From: Paenibacillus pini JCM 16418
GTDB lineage: Bacteria > Bacillota > Bacilli > Paenibacillales > Paenibacillaceae
Direction of reading: 5' to 3'
Length of the DNA: 62,573 nt
Assembly: GCF_000576305.1 (NCBI RefSeq)
Contig: NZ_BAVZ01000020.1
Span: 1-62,573, forward strand
Below are positions 53,917 to 62,460 of this stretch, in pieces. Made by a program: the position numbers and the translations under genes. The notes below the pieces were generated by a model. That model was not told where the DNA came from, did not search any database, and was given only the letters and a program-made list of their open reading frames with translations. Position 1 is the stretch's first letter, and every line of letters starts with the position of its first letter.

Positions 53917-54354
53917 ATGCGTACCACCTATATGGCTAAGCCAAATGAAGTTGAGCGCAACTGGCACATCATCGATGCCGAAGACAAAACGCTTGGCCGT
54001 CTGGCAAGCGAAGTCGCTGCTCTTATCCGTGGCAAACACAAGCCTCAATTCACAACTCACGTTGACACAGGTGACTTCGTTGTCATCATCAATGCTGAGA
54101 AGATTCACCTAACTGGTAAGAAACTTCAAAACAAAAAATACTATCGCCACTCCATGCACCCAGGTGGTTTGAAAGTGACGAATGCTCACGATTTGCTTAA
54201 CACTAAACCTGAGCGCGTATTGGAATTTGCTGTACACGGTATGCTTCCTAAAACCCGTATGGGCGACAAGATGAAGCTGAGACTTAAAGTATATGCAGGA
54301 ACGGAACACCCACATGCAGCACAAAATCCGCAAGTCTACGAACTTCGCGGATAA
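53917..54354 (+). CDS. rplM: Ribosomal protein L13
   Basis: Early-assembly 50S protein, 145 residues. It opens TTYMAKPNEVERNWHIIDA and has the HPGGLK and MLPKTRMG motifs. AAGGAGGA precedes the ATG. A 170-base AT-rich gap follows truA; a TTGCAA at 53827 has no well-spaced -10 box, so no promoter is called. Confidence 0.97.
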   Translation: MRTTYMAKPNEVERNWHIIDAEDKTLGRLASEVAALIRGKHKPQFTTHVDTGDFVVIINAEKIHLTGKKLQNKKYYRHSMHPGGLKVTNAHDLLNTKPERVLEFAVHGMLPKTRMGDKMKLRLKVYAGTEHPHAAQNPQVYELRG

Positions 54355-54373
54355 TTAAAAGGAGGACAGTTTC

Positions 54374-54766
54374 ATGGCACAAGTACAATACTATGGGACA
54401 GGTCGTCGTAAACATTCGGTAGCACGTGTTCGCCTTATACCGGGTGAAGGACGCATTGTCATCAATAAACGCGACATCAATGAATACTTCAATTTGGAAA
54501 CTCTCAAATTGATCGTTAAACAACCTTTGAACTTGACTGAAACTTTGGGACAATACGATGTTCTCGTTATTGCTCATGGTGGAGGAACTTCAGGTCAAGC
54601 TGGCGCAATCCGCCACGGTATCTCCCGTGCATTGCTTAAAGCAGATCCTGAGTACCGTCCAGCTTTGAAAAAAGCAGGATTCTTGACTCGTGACCCACGT
54701 ATGAAAGAGCGTAAAAAATACGGTCTTAAAGCAGCACGTCGTGCACCACAGTTCTCGAAACGTTAA
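54374..54766 (+). CDS. rpsI: Ribosomal protein S9
   Basis: 30S protein whose C-terminal KR tail contacts P-site tRNA, 130 residues. GTGRRKHSVARVRL, GGGTSGQAGAIRHG and the terminal RAPQFSKR are typical. AAAGGAGG precedes the start, 20 bases after rplM. Confidence 0.97.
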   Translation: MAQVQYYGTGRRKHSVARVRLIPGEGRIVINKRDINEYFNLETLKLIVKQPLNLTETLGQYDVLVIAHGGGTSGQAGAIRHGISRALLKADPEYRPALKKAGFLTRDPRMKERKKYGLKAARRAPQFSKR

Positions 54767-54775
54767 GATTTCAAC

Positions 54776-54814
54776 AAAGACCTTTTCTGTCATGTACAGA
54801 AGGGGTCTTTTTTT
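54776..54814 (+). terminator. Terminator of rplM-rpsI
   Basis: AAAGACC and TTCTGT pair with ACAGAA and GGTCTTT around CATGT; seven T follow. Confidence 0.92.
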
Positions 54815-54858
54815 GTTGTATTTTTATAGCAATATGGGGTTTTATTCATGGTTTGGCA

Positions 54859-54886
54859 TTGACATCCAACTAAAATTATTTATACT
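54859..54886 (+). promoter_or_regulatory. Promoter of cysH-sat
   Basis: A perfect TTGACA (54859-54864), a 16-base spacer and TATACT (54881-54886). No SAM riboswitch fits into the short leader. Confidence 0.65.
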
Positions 54887-54956
54887 TGATTTAATTCATA
54901 TTAATTCTGTAGGTATTTAATGGATTTAATATTTTAAGATGGAGGAATTGCTGAAG

Positions 54957-55649
54957 ATGAACTTATTTGAGAAAGAAGAATGGATCCGCATCAAGGCGGA
55001 AGAGTTTGAAGATGCGACGGCTGAAGAAGTCGTTAAGTTGGCAGTTGATACTTTTCCTAATATTACGTTCGCGTGTAGTTTTGGTGCAGAAGATGTCGTG
55101 TTGGTGGATATCCTTCAGAAAATCCGTCCATCCGCAGATATCTTTTATTTAGATACGGATTTTCATTTTAAAGAAACCTATGATACCCGTGATCAGATGG
55201 CAGCCAAATATGGTATTGAGTTTGTGAGAGTATCTCCTAAGCTAACACCACTAGAACAGGTTGAAGCCCACGGTGAGGCGCTTTGGACGGTAGATGCTAA
55301 TCAGTGCTGTAATATTCGTAAAGTCGAGCCGTTGACACGTATTTTGTCTCAATATGATGCTTGGATTACAGGGATTCGGCGTGACCAGGCTCCAACGCGT
55401 GCGAATGCTAAGAAAGTGGAATACGACGCTAAATTCGGACTTGTTAAATTTAATCCACTAGCTAGCTGGACCTCGGAAGATGTTTGGAATTATATCCGCC
55501 AGAATAATGTACTTTACAATCCGCTCCATGATAAGAATTATCCGAGTGTGGGATGCGAATATTGCACACGTCCTGTCATGCCTGGTGAGGATCCGCGCGC
55601 AGGCCGCTGGTCTGGCAATGATAAAACAGAATGCGGGCTTCACAAGTAA
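54957..55649 (+). CDS. cysH: Adenylyl-sulfate (APS) reductase, CysH family
   Basis: Reduces activated sulfate to sulfite with thioredoxin. The protein has 230 residues. Motifs: ACSFGAEDVVLVD near residue 37, the paired CC (CCNIRKVEP) and the later CEYC that together bind a 4Fe-4S cluster in APS-type enzymes, and the catalytic cysteine in ECGLH at the C-terminus. The cluster cysteines point to APS rather than PAPS as substrate. ATG 54957 follows GGAGGAA; the upstream ATG at 54939 overlaps that site. sat follows after 22 bases. Confidence 0.9.
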   Translation: MNLFEKEEWIRIKAEEFEDATAEEVVKLAVDTFPNITFACSFGAEDVVLVDILQKIRPSADIFYLDTDFHFKETYDTRDQMAAKYGIEFVRVSPKLTPLEQVEAHGEALWTVDANQCCNIRKVEPLTRILSQYDAWITGIRRDQAPTRANAKKVEYDAKFGLVKFNPLASWTSEDVWNYIRQNNVLYNPLHDKNYPSVGCEYCTRPVMPGEDPRAGRWSGNDKTECGLHK

Positions 55650-55671
55650 ATATATTTAAGGGGAGATAGAG

Positions 55672-56844
55672 ATGACGTCAATACAACCTCACGGCGGTAC
55701 ACTCATTAATCGCGTTGTAGAAGGTAAAGCGAGAGAGCAGCTTTTGGAAGTAGCAGCTACATTGAAGCAAATTCGTATAAATAAGTGGACATTATCTGAT
55801 TTAGATCTAATTGGCGTGGGGGCTTTTTCTCCTCTGGAAGGTTTTCTGAATGAACAGGATTATCGCTCAGTATTACAATCTATGCGTCTTGCAGACGGTA
55901 CAGTCTGGAGTATACCTATCACTTTGGCAGTGAATGAGGAACAAGCTGCTGAACTTTCAGTGAATGAGCAGGTTGCTCTCATAGGTGAGGACGATTACGT
56001 TGTATACGCTCTTTTAGATATTCAAAGCATCTATGCTGTCAACCAATTAGAGGAAGCTACATATGTATTTAAGACAGATGACCCAGAGCATCCCGGTGTG
56101 CAAAAGCTACTTGAGCGCCCATCTACTTATGTAGGTGGATCAATACAGCTGTTAAACAGACCTCAGCCGGCTAAGTTTAATGAATATTATTTTGACCCAT
56201 CCGAGACTCGGCGTATATTTCAGGAAAAAGGATGGAAGAGTGTAGTTGGTTTTCAAACTCGTAATCCTGTACACCGTGCCCATGAATATATTCAGAAGAG
56301 TGCAATGGAAATTGTAGATGCATTGTTTCTGAATCCATTAGTGGGTGAAACCAAATCCGATGATGTACCTGCAGATGTTCGGATGAAAAGTTATTTGGTC
56401 TTATTAGAAAACTATTATCCACAGGATCGTACATTCCTAGGCGTATTTCCAGCAGCAATGCGTTATGCAGGGCCGAGGGAAGCCATTTTCCATGCTGTGG
56501 TACGTAAAAATTATGGATGCACTCATTTCATCGTTGGCCGTGATCATGCAGGTGTTGGTGATTATTATGGCACGTATGAAGCTCAAGAAATCTTCACCAA
56601 TTTTACGGCAGAAGAACTCGATATTACTCCGCTCTTTTTTGAACATAGCTTCTTTTGTAAACGATGTGGCAATATGGCATCAAGCAAGACTTGTCCTCAT
56701 GGTAAAGAAGAGCATATGGCACTCTCGGGTACAAAGGTGCGTGGTCTCCTTCGTGATGGTCAATGTCCTCCGCCCGAGTTTACACGCCCAGAAGTTGCTC
56801 AAGTGTTAATCGAGGGTATGGCTGAACAAGTCACCTCTTCATAG
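55672..56844 (+). CDS. sat: Sulfate adenylyltransferase (ATP sulfurylase)
   Basis: Makes APS from sulfate and ATP, the substrate of the preceding cysH product. The protein has 390 residues. Catalytic QTRNPVHRAHE near residue 195 and GRDHAGVG near residue 290 are present, and a zinc-ribbon insertion (CKRCGNMASSKTCPH) near residue 325. GGGGAGAT precedes the start. No APS kinase gene is attached. Confidence 0.95.
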   Translation: MTSIQPHGGTLINRVVEGKAREQLLEVAATLKQIRINKWTLSDLDLIGVGAFSPLEGFLNEQDYRSVLQSMRLADGTVWSIPITLAVNEEQAAELSVNEQVALIGEDDYVVYALLDIQSIYAVNQLEEATYVFKTDDPEHPGVQKLLERPSTYVGGSIQLLNRPQPAKFNEYYFDPSETRRIFQEKGWKSVVGFQTRNPVHRAHEYIQKSAMEIVDALFLNPLVGETKSDDVPADVRMKSYLVLLENYYPQDRTFLGVFPAAMRYAGPREAIFHAVVRKNYGCTHFIVGRDHAGVGDYYGTYEAQEIFTNFTAEELDITPLFFEHSFFCKRCGNMASSKTCPHGKEEHMALSGTKVRGLLRDGQCPPPEFTRPEVAQVLIEGMAEQVTSS

Positions 56845-56911
56845 TACTATTTGTCCACCTTCCCCCATATAGTGTGATTAGAATCATTATGGGAACGGAG
56901 GTGGATTTATT

Positions 56912-57672
56912 ATGTCCAAGCCTAAATCAGATCCAGCCGTATTGTGGATCCGGATGAGTATGGTTAAAAGAATGCTCATTGGTGTTGCATTGCTTGCTAT
57001 TTTTATTGGTGTGGCAACGTATCAGATACCTGCTGTCAAAACATCGGGTTACTGGAGTTTACCGCTTGCGGGTAAAATTGTTGCTCTTGATGCGGGACAT
57101 GGAGGGCCGGATGGCGGAGCTGTCAGTCGCCAAGGCGTAATAGAGAAGGATATTAACCTCGCTATAACGTTATATCTAAGGGATTATCTACAGCAAGCAG
57201 GTGCTCTTGTTGTGCTTACACGTGAAGGTGACTATGATTTGGCCCTGCAGGATACTAAAGGATATTCTAAACGTAAAACAGAAGATCTAAAGCAGAGAGT
57301 TAAGCTAATTGAAGATAAGCGCGCTGACTTATTTATGAGTATTCACCTCAATAGTATCCCATCTAATCGGTGGAGTGGAGCACAGACCTTTTATTACCCT
57401 AATCATCCAGATAACGCGAACCTTGCAACACTCGTTCAAGAAGAAATTAAACGCAATTTAGAAAATACAGATCGTATAGCCAAGACAATGAACACGGTTT
57501 ACATATTGCAGGCTTTAAAAATGCCATCAGCCTTGTGGAAGTCGGTTTTCTGTCTCATCCAGAAGAGTCCAAATTGTTAAGGGATGAGAATTATCAGCGT
57601 AAGGTGGCAGCTTCGGTGTATAAAGGAATCTTGCGGTATTTTTCCGGGGAAAAGGGTAAGATATCGTCATAA
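56912..57672 (+). pseudogene. cwlD: N-acetylmuramoyl-L-alanine amidase CwlD with an apparent one-base deletion
   Basis: Amidase that, with PdaA, makes muramic-delta-lactam in spore cortex. One membrane segment (about 19-37) is followed by the amidase_3 domain: IVALDAGHGGPDGGAV, EKDINLAI and MSIHLNSIPS carry zinc ligands. As read it ends at 57580 with a wrong tail. Adding one C in the run at 57531-57532 restores ALVEVGFLSHPEESKLL, with the catalytic Glu, and a 253-residue protein ending at 57672. A true mutation would impair germination but not growth, so both readings stay possible; a read error is likelier. Confidence 0.85.
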
Positions 57673-57744
57673 AATGATGTATAATATAACGTGAACTATA
57701 AATCATTTGTATGATCTAATATATGAAGTTGAGGTGCAGCCATC

Positions 57745-58848
57745 ATGTTATCACGAGAACAAGTGCAGGAACTTCTGCTACGCTTGGGAGACCCTGCTAG
57801 TGGCAAGAGTCTGCTCGAGATGCAGTTGATTAGAGATATTGTAGTGAAAGAGGACAAGGTATCATTGTCTGTGATTACCCTGGACACGAGAGATGATTAC
57901 AAGCAAGCGTTGGAAGCAGAAATCCGTAAACGGCTGACTGAAGCTGGTGCGGGTGACATTCATATCCGTATGCGGGAAGCGAATGAACATGAACGCGCTA
58001 GAGCGACTGGCGAGGATTCTCCGGAAATTCAGGAGGCAAAACTGACGAAGGGGCATGCAGCTGGTCTTGAGAAGAATGAGCTGCTTAGTCCAGATTCTGG
58101 AGTTCACTTTATCGCTGTTGCTAGTGGTAAAGGTGGTGTCGGTAAATCTACAGTTACGGTAAACTTAGCTGCAGCACTTGCCCGCCAAGGTAAGAAGGTT
58201 GGCCTTATAGATGCGGATATCTATGGATTCAGTGTACCTGACATGATGGGTATTGAAGAAGGACCCGAAGTGGTTGATGGAGTAATCGTGCCTGTTGAAC
58301 GTTTTGGCGTGAAGGTTATGTCTATGGGATTCTTCATCCGTGAAAATAATCCAGTGATCTGGCGTGGTCCGATGCTAGGGAAAATGCTCCATCAATTTTT
58401 TGACGATGTGGATTGGGGCGACCTAGACTATCTATTGCTTGATTTGCCTCCAGGAACAGGCGATGTAGCGCTTGACGTGCATCAGATGCTTCCACAGAGT
58501 AAAGAGATCATTGTAACTACACCGCACGCTACTGCAGCTTTTGTTGCTGCTAGAGCGGGTGCTATGGCGTTACAGACGAATCATGAGATATTAGGTGTGG
58601 TAGAGAATATGGCATATTACCAGTGCTCTTCTTGTGATAAACGCGATTATGTATTTGGTCGTGGTGGAGGTGGCCAATTGGCAGAGACTCTCCATACAGA
58701 GATTCTTGCACAGCTTCCACTAGGAGCGCCTGATAACCATATATCTGAAGCTGACTTCTCGCCGTCGGTATACAAAACCGAAAGTGAAAGCGGCAAAATA
58801 TATAATGAACTTGCTCAAAACGTTATTAAGAAATGTGAAATTAACTAA
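57745..58848 (+). CDS. salA: Mrp/NBP35-type P-loop ATPase (SalA)
   Basis: Iron-sulfur-carrier-type ATPase of 367 residues. An N-terminal MIP18/DUF59 domain (about 1-90) and a linker precede the deviant Walker A SGKGGVGKSTVTVN near residue 135. A CxxC (CSSCDKRD) near residue 293 is the cluster site in the family. Bacillus SalA regulates protease production and sits at the same place. ATG after GAGGTGC. Confidence 0.93.
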   Translation: MLSREQVQELLLRLGDPASGKSLLEMQLIRDIVVKEDKVSLSVITLDTRDDYKQALEAEIRKRLTEAGAGDIHIRMREANEHERARATGEDSPEIQEAKLTKGHAAGLEKNELLSPDSGVHFIAVASGKGGVGKSTVTVNLAAALARQGKKVGLIDADIYGFSVPDMMGIEEGPEVVDGVIVPVERFGVKVMSMGFFIRENNPVIWRGPMLGKMLHQFFDDVDWGDLDYLLLDLPPGTGDVALDVHQMLPQSKEIIVTTPHATAAFVAARAGAMALQTNHEILGVVENMAYYQCSSCDKRDYVFGRGGGGQLAETLHTEILAQLPLGAPDNHISEADFSPSVYKTESESGKIYNELAQNVIKKCEIN

Positions 58849-58879
58849 TTTTTTGATACAAGTTTCTAATAACAAAGTT

Positions 58880-58909
58880 AAAAAAAGCCCCCATTTGGGA
58901 GCTTTTTTT
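58880..58909. terminator. Bidirectional terminator between salA and gerD
   Basis: AAAAAAGC with CCC pairs with GGG and GCTTTTTT around ATTT; T-runs on both strands serve the convergent genes. Confidence 0.88.
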
Positions 58910-58922
58910 ATATAAATGATGG

Positions 58923-59630
58923 TTACGTACCGCTATCTCCGCCACCTTCACCTTCTTGAGAACCGCCGCCTTCTTTATCACTGCCGCCACCTTGATCTCC
59001 GCCCTCTTTACTTTTATCACCCTCGTCCTTACCTTTTTCAACCTTAGGTTGGAGTTCCTGGGTTACTACAGTTTTGAGTAAATTCATAACTTCCATGCGG
59101 AACAATGGGCTTTGCATTGCCTCCTGCATGACAGTCATGGATTGCTTGCGGAAATCAGGGGTCTTCGTAAGATCAAGAAACATTTTCATAATCTCTGGGG
59201 ACTTCATAATATCGGCTACGGCTTTTTGATACGTTGGATCTTTAATGAGTTGTTTATGAATTTCTTTGTTCTGTGAATTGATGGCTTTGGCAAAATCACC
59301 AGCAAAAGAAGGGTCGGTCATAATTTTTTCGAGTTCTTTTTTATACTCAGGAGCTGTTAAAGTATCTTTTACAGCCGTACGAATATCATCGCTTGCCTGT
59401 AAAGACATCATCTTCATGCCGCCTGAACCGCCACCTTGAGATCCTCCTTTAAGGGATTCCTCTACAGCCTTTTTACCTTCGTCGCTTTTTAGAATATCGA
59501 CAACCATGGTTTTCATTTCTTTGTAATCGCCTTGGGGCTGTTGCGAATAATTTTGTTCGGATCCGCATCCTGTAAGTGCAGCGGAAAGTCCCAAGATCAA
59601 CCCCCACATACCGATAGCAGGCCATTTCAT
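58923..59630 (-). CDS. gerD: Spore germination lipoprotein GerD
   Basis: Lipoprotein of the spore inner membrane that clusters nutrient receptors into the germinosome. It has 235 residues. The signal peptide ends in lipobox LTGC with Cys22. Two similar helical segments follow (KTMVVDILKSDEGKKAV and later repeats). The C-terminal 25 residues are a Gly/Ser/Glu low-complexity tail. AAAGGAGG precedes the start. It lies on the minus strand between salA and kbaA, as in Bacillus. Confidence 0.92.
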   Translation of the reverse strand: MKWPAIGMWGLILGLSAALTGCGSEQNYSQQPQGDYKEMKTMVVDILKSDEGKKAVEESLKGGSQGGGSGGMKMMSLQASDDIRTAVKDTLTAPEYKKELEKIMTDPSFAGDFAKAINSQNKEIHKQLIKDPTYQKAVADIMKSPEIMKMFLDLTKTPDFRKQSMTVMQEAMQSPLFRMEVMNLLKTVVTQELQPKVEKGKDEGDKSKEGGDQGGGSDKEGGGSQEGEGGGDSGT

Positions 59631-59663
59631 GAGTGCTGTCCTCCTTTGCTTAAATCCTATATG

Positions 59664-59694
59664 TAGTATGCCGATCTAAAATTAGAAATATGTT
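59664..59694 (-). promoter_or_regulatory. Candidate sigma-G promoter of gerD
   Basis: On the minus strand a sigma-G-like -10 CATACTA (59664-59670) is 18 bases from AACATA (59689-59694), a weak -35. In Bacillus gerD is forespore-specific under sigma-G, which fits. Confidence 0.4.
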
Positions 59695-59756
59695 GTGGCA
59701 GGAATGGTTTTTTATTGTGAACGTTGGTAAAATAAAGCCTTGGGGGTGCTAGAGGA

Positions 59757-60347
59757 TTGAATTTGAAAAGTTGGATTACCTTATTTTGGAAAACGTTGTT
59801 AGTTGGTGCAATTGTGGGATTGATTACAGGCTTTTTGCAGCAGCTTAACAATGGGGGAATTGATTTCAAAAGCTTTAAGGATTTATTGTTATTTATTGTT
59901 ATCTTATTAGGTTACGGCATTATGGTAAGTGTTTATTCGCAGCTCGGATTTTTTGCTTATATGATTTTGAATTATACTGCAATTGGTGTTATCAAAATGA
60001 AAACGTGGCAGTATATCCAGTTGATCCTTGCAGTGCTGGCTTTACTTGAAGTAATGTTCTTCAGAACATTCGTTGATGGGGCGGACAAGCAGCAATCTGA
60101 TTTATTAGTGGGTATTTTAATCCTTGTCGTTGCTGTCATCGTTGCTTTTTTCAAGGTGAGAGCCACAAATTCTAATGCCTGGATTCCAACGATATTCTTC
60201 ATGATAGCAGCCACGATCGTTGAATTAATTGGCGGTCTGAAAATTGGAGATACAAACGCCACTGTATTTATTTTAATTCCATTGCTTGCTTGTAATGCGT
60301 ACCAAATATTGATTTTGCATAAAATATTGAAACCAAAAAAGAGCTAA
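59757..60347 (+). CDS. kbaA: KinB-signalling pathway activation protein KbaA
   Basis: Integral membrane protein of 196 residues with about six hydrophobic segments. In Bacillus KbaA is needed for activity of sporulation kinase KinB, feeding the Spo0A phosphorelay. TTG start after GGGGGTG. Identification rests on membrane topology, sequence character and exact place between gerD and pdaB. The stop codon lies within a palindromic terminator. Confidence 0.85.
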   Translation: MNLKSWITLFWKTLLVGAIVGLITGFLQQLNNGGIDFKSFKDLLLFIVILLGYGIMVSVYSQLGFFAYMILNYTAIGVIKMKTWQYIQLILAVLALLEVMFFRTFVDGADKQQSDLLVGILILVVAVIVAFFKVRATNSNAWIPTIFFMIAATIVELIGGLKIGDTNATVFILIPLLACNAYQILILHKILKPKKS

Positions 60348-60366
60348 GATATCTTAGCTCTTTTTT
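60335..60366. terminator. Perfect 32-bp palindromic terminator
   Basis: AAAAAAGAGCTAAGAT and its exact reverse complement abut without a loop. The kbaA stop codon TAA (60345-60347) is inside it. T-runs on both strands serve kbaA and the convergent pdaB. Confidence 0.9.
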
Positions 60367-60383
60367 CATTAGGTTTCTTTCGG

Positions 60384-61190
60384 TTACATTCCAGCAGCAT
60401 CATCAATGGCGTTTTGGATCGTCGCCTGATCATGAATGACCTTACCTTGAGTATCATTTTGACTTAGGAGATCGGAGACTGTTACAAACTCGTATCCCAA
60501 ACCGCGAAGTTTATCAATAATGACAGGAAGCGCTTCATGGGTTTGTTTGCAGGAATCACTTGCGTGCAGGAGTACGATATCACCTGGATGGGCTTTGGAG
60601 ACTACTCGATCCACGATTTGATCGACACCAGGGTTCTTCCAATCTAATGAATCGGTATCCCATTGAATGACTTTGTAGTTGAGGCTGTCCGCAATTTTGA
60701 GTACACGCTTGTCAAAATCCCCGTTAGGCAAACGGATTAGATTCGGTTCCTTACCAGTTAAATCGGTTAAAATAGTGTTGGCTGTCGTCAATTGTGTTTT
60801 GATTTCTTCTTCACTAAGGCTGCTGTAATTAACATGCTTATGTCCATGACTTCCAATTTCGTATCCGCTGTCTTTAATGTTATTCACAATGTCAGGATGG
60901 CTTTTGCTCCAAGGAGAGGATAGGAAGAATGTTGCCTTCTGTATGTTCTTGTCCTTAAGTACCTTCAGAATGGGTTCAGTTCTTTTGTCTCCCCAACTGA
61001 TATCAAAGGTGAGAGCAATGACCTTTTTTTCTGTCGGAACACTGTAAATGGCAGCAGGGGCTCCCTCCGAGAAGACAGAAATATTGTCGCTTTCCACATA
61101 AATAATTCCGATTGCAAAGACTGCTGCGGCAACAACGTAAAACATTCGCTTTATCTTTCGACCGTTCAGCACATAAAAAAATGAATTCAT
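60384..61190 (-). CDS. pdaB: Polysaccharide deacetylase PdaB
   Basis: NodB-type deacetylase of 268 residues, needed in Bacillus to keep spores stable. One N-terminal membrane segment (about 15-33), then the deacetylase domain with ALTFDISWGDKR (catalytic Asp), SHGHKHVNYSS (metal His residues) and a C-terminal VLLHASD-type motif. Minus strand, convergent with kbaA, as in Bacillus. GGAGAG precedes the start. Confidence 0.9.
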   Translation of the reverse strand: MNSFFYVLNGRKIKRMFYVVAAAVFAIGIIYVESDNISVFSEGAPAAIYSVPTEKKVIALTFDISWGDKRTEPILKVLKDKNIQKATFFLSSPWSKSHPDIVNNIKDSGYEIGSHGHKHVNYSSLSEEEIKTQLTTANTILTDLTGKEPNLIRLPNGDFDKRVLKIADSLNYKVIQWDTDSLDWKNPGVDQIVDRVVSKAHPGDIVLLHASDSCKQTHEALPVIIDKLRGLGYEFVTVSDLLSQNDTQGKVIHDQATIQNAIDDAAGM

Positions 61191-61233
61191 TGTGTGTGGC
61201 TCTCCTTTCTCATTCAGAATGCTTGTTTACTTC

Positions 61234-61241
61234 AATGTATG
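61234..61241 (-). promoter_or_regulatory. Candidate sigma-E -10 box of pdaB
   Basis: CATACATT on the minus strand equals the sigma-E -10 consensus (CATACA-T), 43 bases before the pdaB start. The -35 region near 61256 is only partly matching. Mother-cell expression of pdaB is known in Bacillus. Confidence 0.4.
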
Positions 61242-61279
61242 CTCGTACTTAAGACTTATTACTATAAGGAGGTATTGTA

Positions 61280-61900
61280 ATGTTAAGGCTTAGCACTTTT
61301 CTTAGAGATCTCAAATCGATTCGAGTAGCCCTTTTGATCTCATTACTTTTATTCGTTGTTGGAGTGGCTTTAGGTTGGATAAGTACTGGAACACTTAAGG
61401 AGATCATCAATCAGCAAATGTCAGGCCTTTCGAATGTCGCTAATGGACTGAGAGAATCAGAGCATCCGCGATGGTCGTTTTTTGTTTTCATTTTTTTGAA
61501 CAATAGTATTAAAGGAATAATCATTATGTATTTAGGAATATTAGTGGGTTTCCTACCGGTGTTCTTCTTACTTATCAACGGAATGGTTATAGGCTATTTA
61601 GTACATAGCGTAAGTATGCAGGGTGAGAGTCTATTCGATCTCATTGTAAAAGGGTTGCTTCCGCACGGGATCATTGAAATACCTGCAATCATTATTGCCT
61701 GTGCATTTGGATTACAGCTAGGGATACAGGCGATAACTAGTATTGGTGCAATTGGATCAGAAGAAAGGAGAAGAGTACAAGCAATAAAGTGGAGGCAATT
61801 ATTTAGACAATCAATCACAGCAGGTTTCTGGATAGTTATTTTACTGCTCATAGCCGCCGTTATTGAAAGTACTCTGACATTTGCTTTAATGCAGAATTAA
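61280..61900 (+). CDS. Stage II sporulation protein M family membrane protein
   Basis: Membrane protein of 206 residues with about five hydrophobic segments. The family pattern of SpoIIM/DUF95 proteins is visible: FLNNSIKGIIIMYLGILVG near residue 72 and LLPHGIIEIPAIIIA near residue 127. SpoIIM is part of the engulfment complex with SpoIID/SpoIIP, but this family also has non-sporulation members, so the exact role is open. AAGGAGGT precedes the ATG. Ends at a long terminator. Confidence 0.8.
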   Translation: MLRLSTFLRDLKSIRVALLISLLLFVVGVALGWISTGTLKEIINQQMSGLSNVANGLRESEHPRWSFFVFIFLNNSIKGIIIMYLGILVGFLPVFFLLINGMVIGYLVHSVSMQGESLFDLIVKGLLPHGIIEIPAIIIACAFGLQLGIQAITSIGAIGSEERRRVQAIKWRQLFRQSITAGFWIVILLLIAAVIESTLTFALMQN

Positions 61901-61971
61901 TATTTTGTTAAATATATTCATAAATTTCCCATAAATTGAGCATACCAATAAGACGATTGTTATTATTGAAC

Positions 61972-62033
61972 AAAACGGAGCGGGTAAAAGAGAGTGCAGT
62001 ATCTCAAAGCTTTTAATCCATGCTCCGTTTTTG
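61972..62033 (+). terminator. Long branched terminator after the SpoIIM-like gene
   Basis: AAAACGGAGC (61972-61981) pairs with GCTCCGTTTT (62022-62031). Inside it AAAAG/CTTTT and GAGA/TCTC stack further. T-run follows. The unusual length leaves open a small-RNA role. Confidence 0.7.
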
Positions 62034-62061
62034 TGTTATTAACGAGGGGGCCAGTCAAAAG

Positions 62062-62292
62062 ATGTTGGGTATGCTGTTTAATGAGAAAGAGTGTAAAGAG
62101 CTTGATTATGTGCTTCGCAAAGAATTGGATGAAATGTTATTTGATTTAAGTGATCAACGTCTAGATCACGATATTAGAAATGCGATTGCAAATCGTTATA
62201 AAACAGTATTCCATATGTATGCTAGGTTCGCTCCCAAGAAGGAAATCTCTAAATATGCACGTAACAACATCACTCCAAGAATCAAGCATTAA
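62062..62292 (+). CDS. Small uncharacterised helical protein
   Basis: I do not recognise this gene. The product has 76 residues, is charged and mostly helical (NEKECKELDYVLRKELDEML, DIRNAIANRYKTVFHMYARF), with no signal or membrane segment. ATG 62062 follows GAGGGGG by about 11 bases; the in-frame ATG at 62020 lies in the preceding terminator. It sits alone just before a ribosomal RNA operon. An 8-bp inverted repeat CAAGCATT/AATGCTTG (62283-62290, 62303-62310) spans its stop. Confidence 0.75.
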   Translation: MLGMLFNEKECKELDYVLRKELDEMLFDLSDQRLDHDIRNAIANRYKTVFHMYARFAPKKEISKYARNNITPRIKH

Positions 62293-62307
62293 ATTCAACA
62301 TTAATGC

Positions 62308-62336
62308 TTGACGACATAGATAAATATATGTTAAAT
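62308..62336 (+). promoter_or_regulatory. Candidate upstream rRNA promoter
   Basis: TTGACG (62308-62313), a 17-base spacer and TTAAAT (62331-62336). Tandem promoters are usual for rRNA operons of Bacillales. The -10 box is weak. Confidence 0.4.
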
Positions 62337-62425
62337 TAATTCTCGCTTCAGTTTTACTGTATTGAAGTTAAGCCGAGTAAGTAATCAAGCGCAATAAACG
62401 AAATTGAAAAATTTCAAAAAAAAGC

Positions 62426-62454
62426 TTGCATTAAAAACTCAGACATGATATATT
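62426..62454 (+). promoter_or_regulatory. Ribosomal RNA operon promoter
   Basis: TTGCAT (62426-62431), a 17-base spacer and an extended -10 TGA-TATATT (62449-62454). A-tracts upstream (62407-62423) resemble an UP element. Confidence 0.7.
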
Positions 62455-62460
62455 ATAAAA

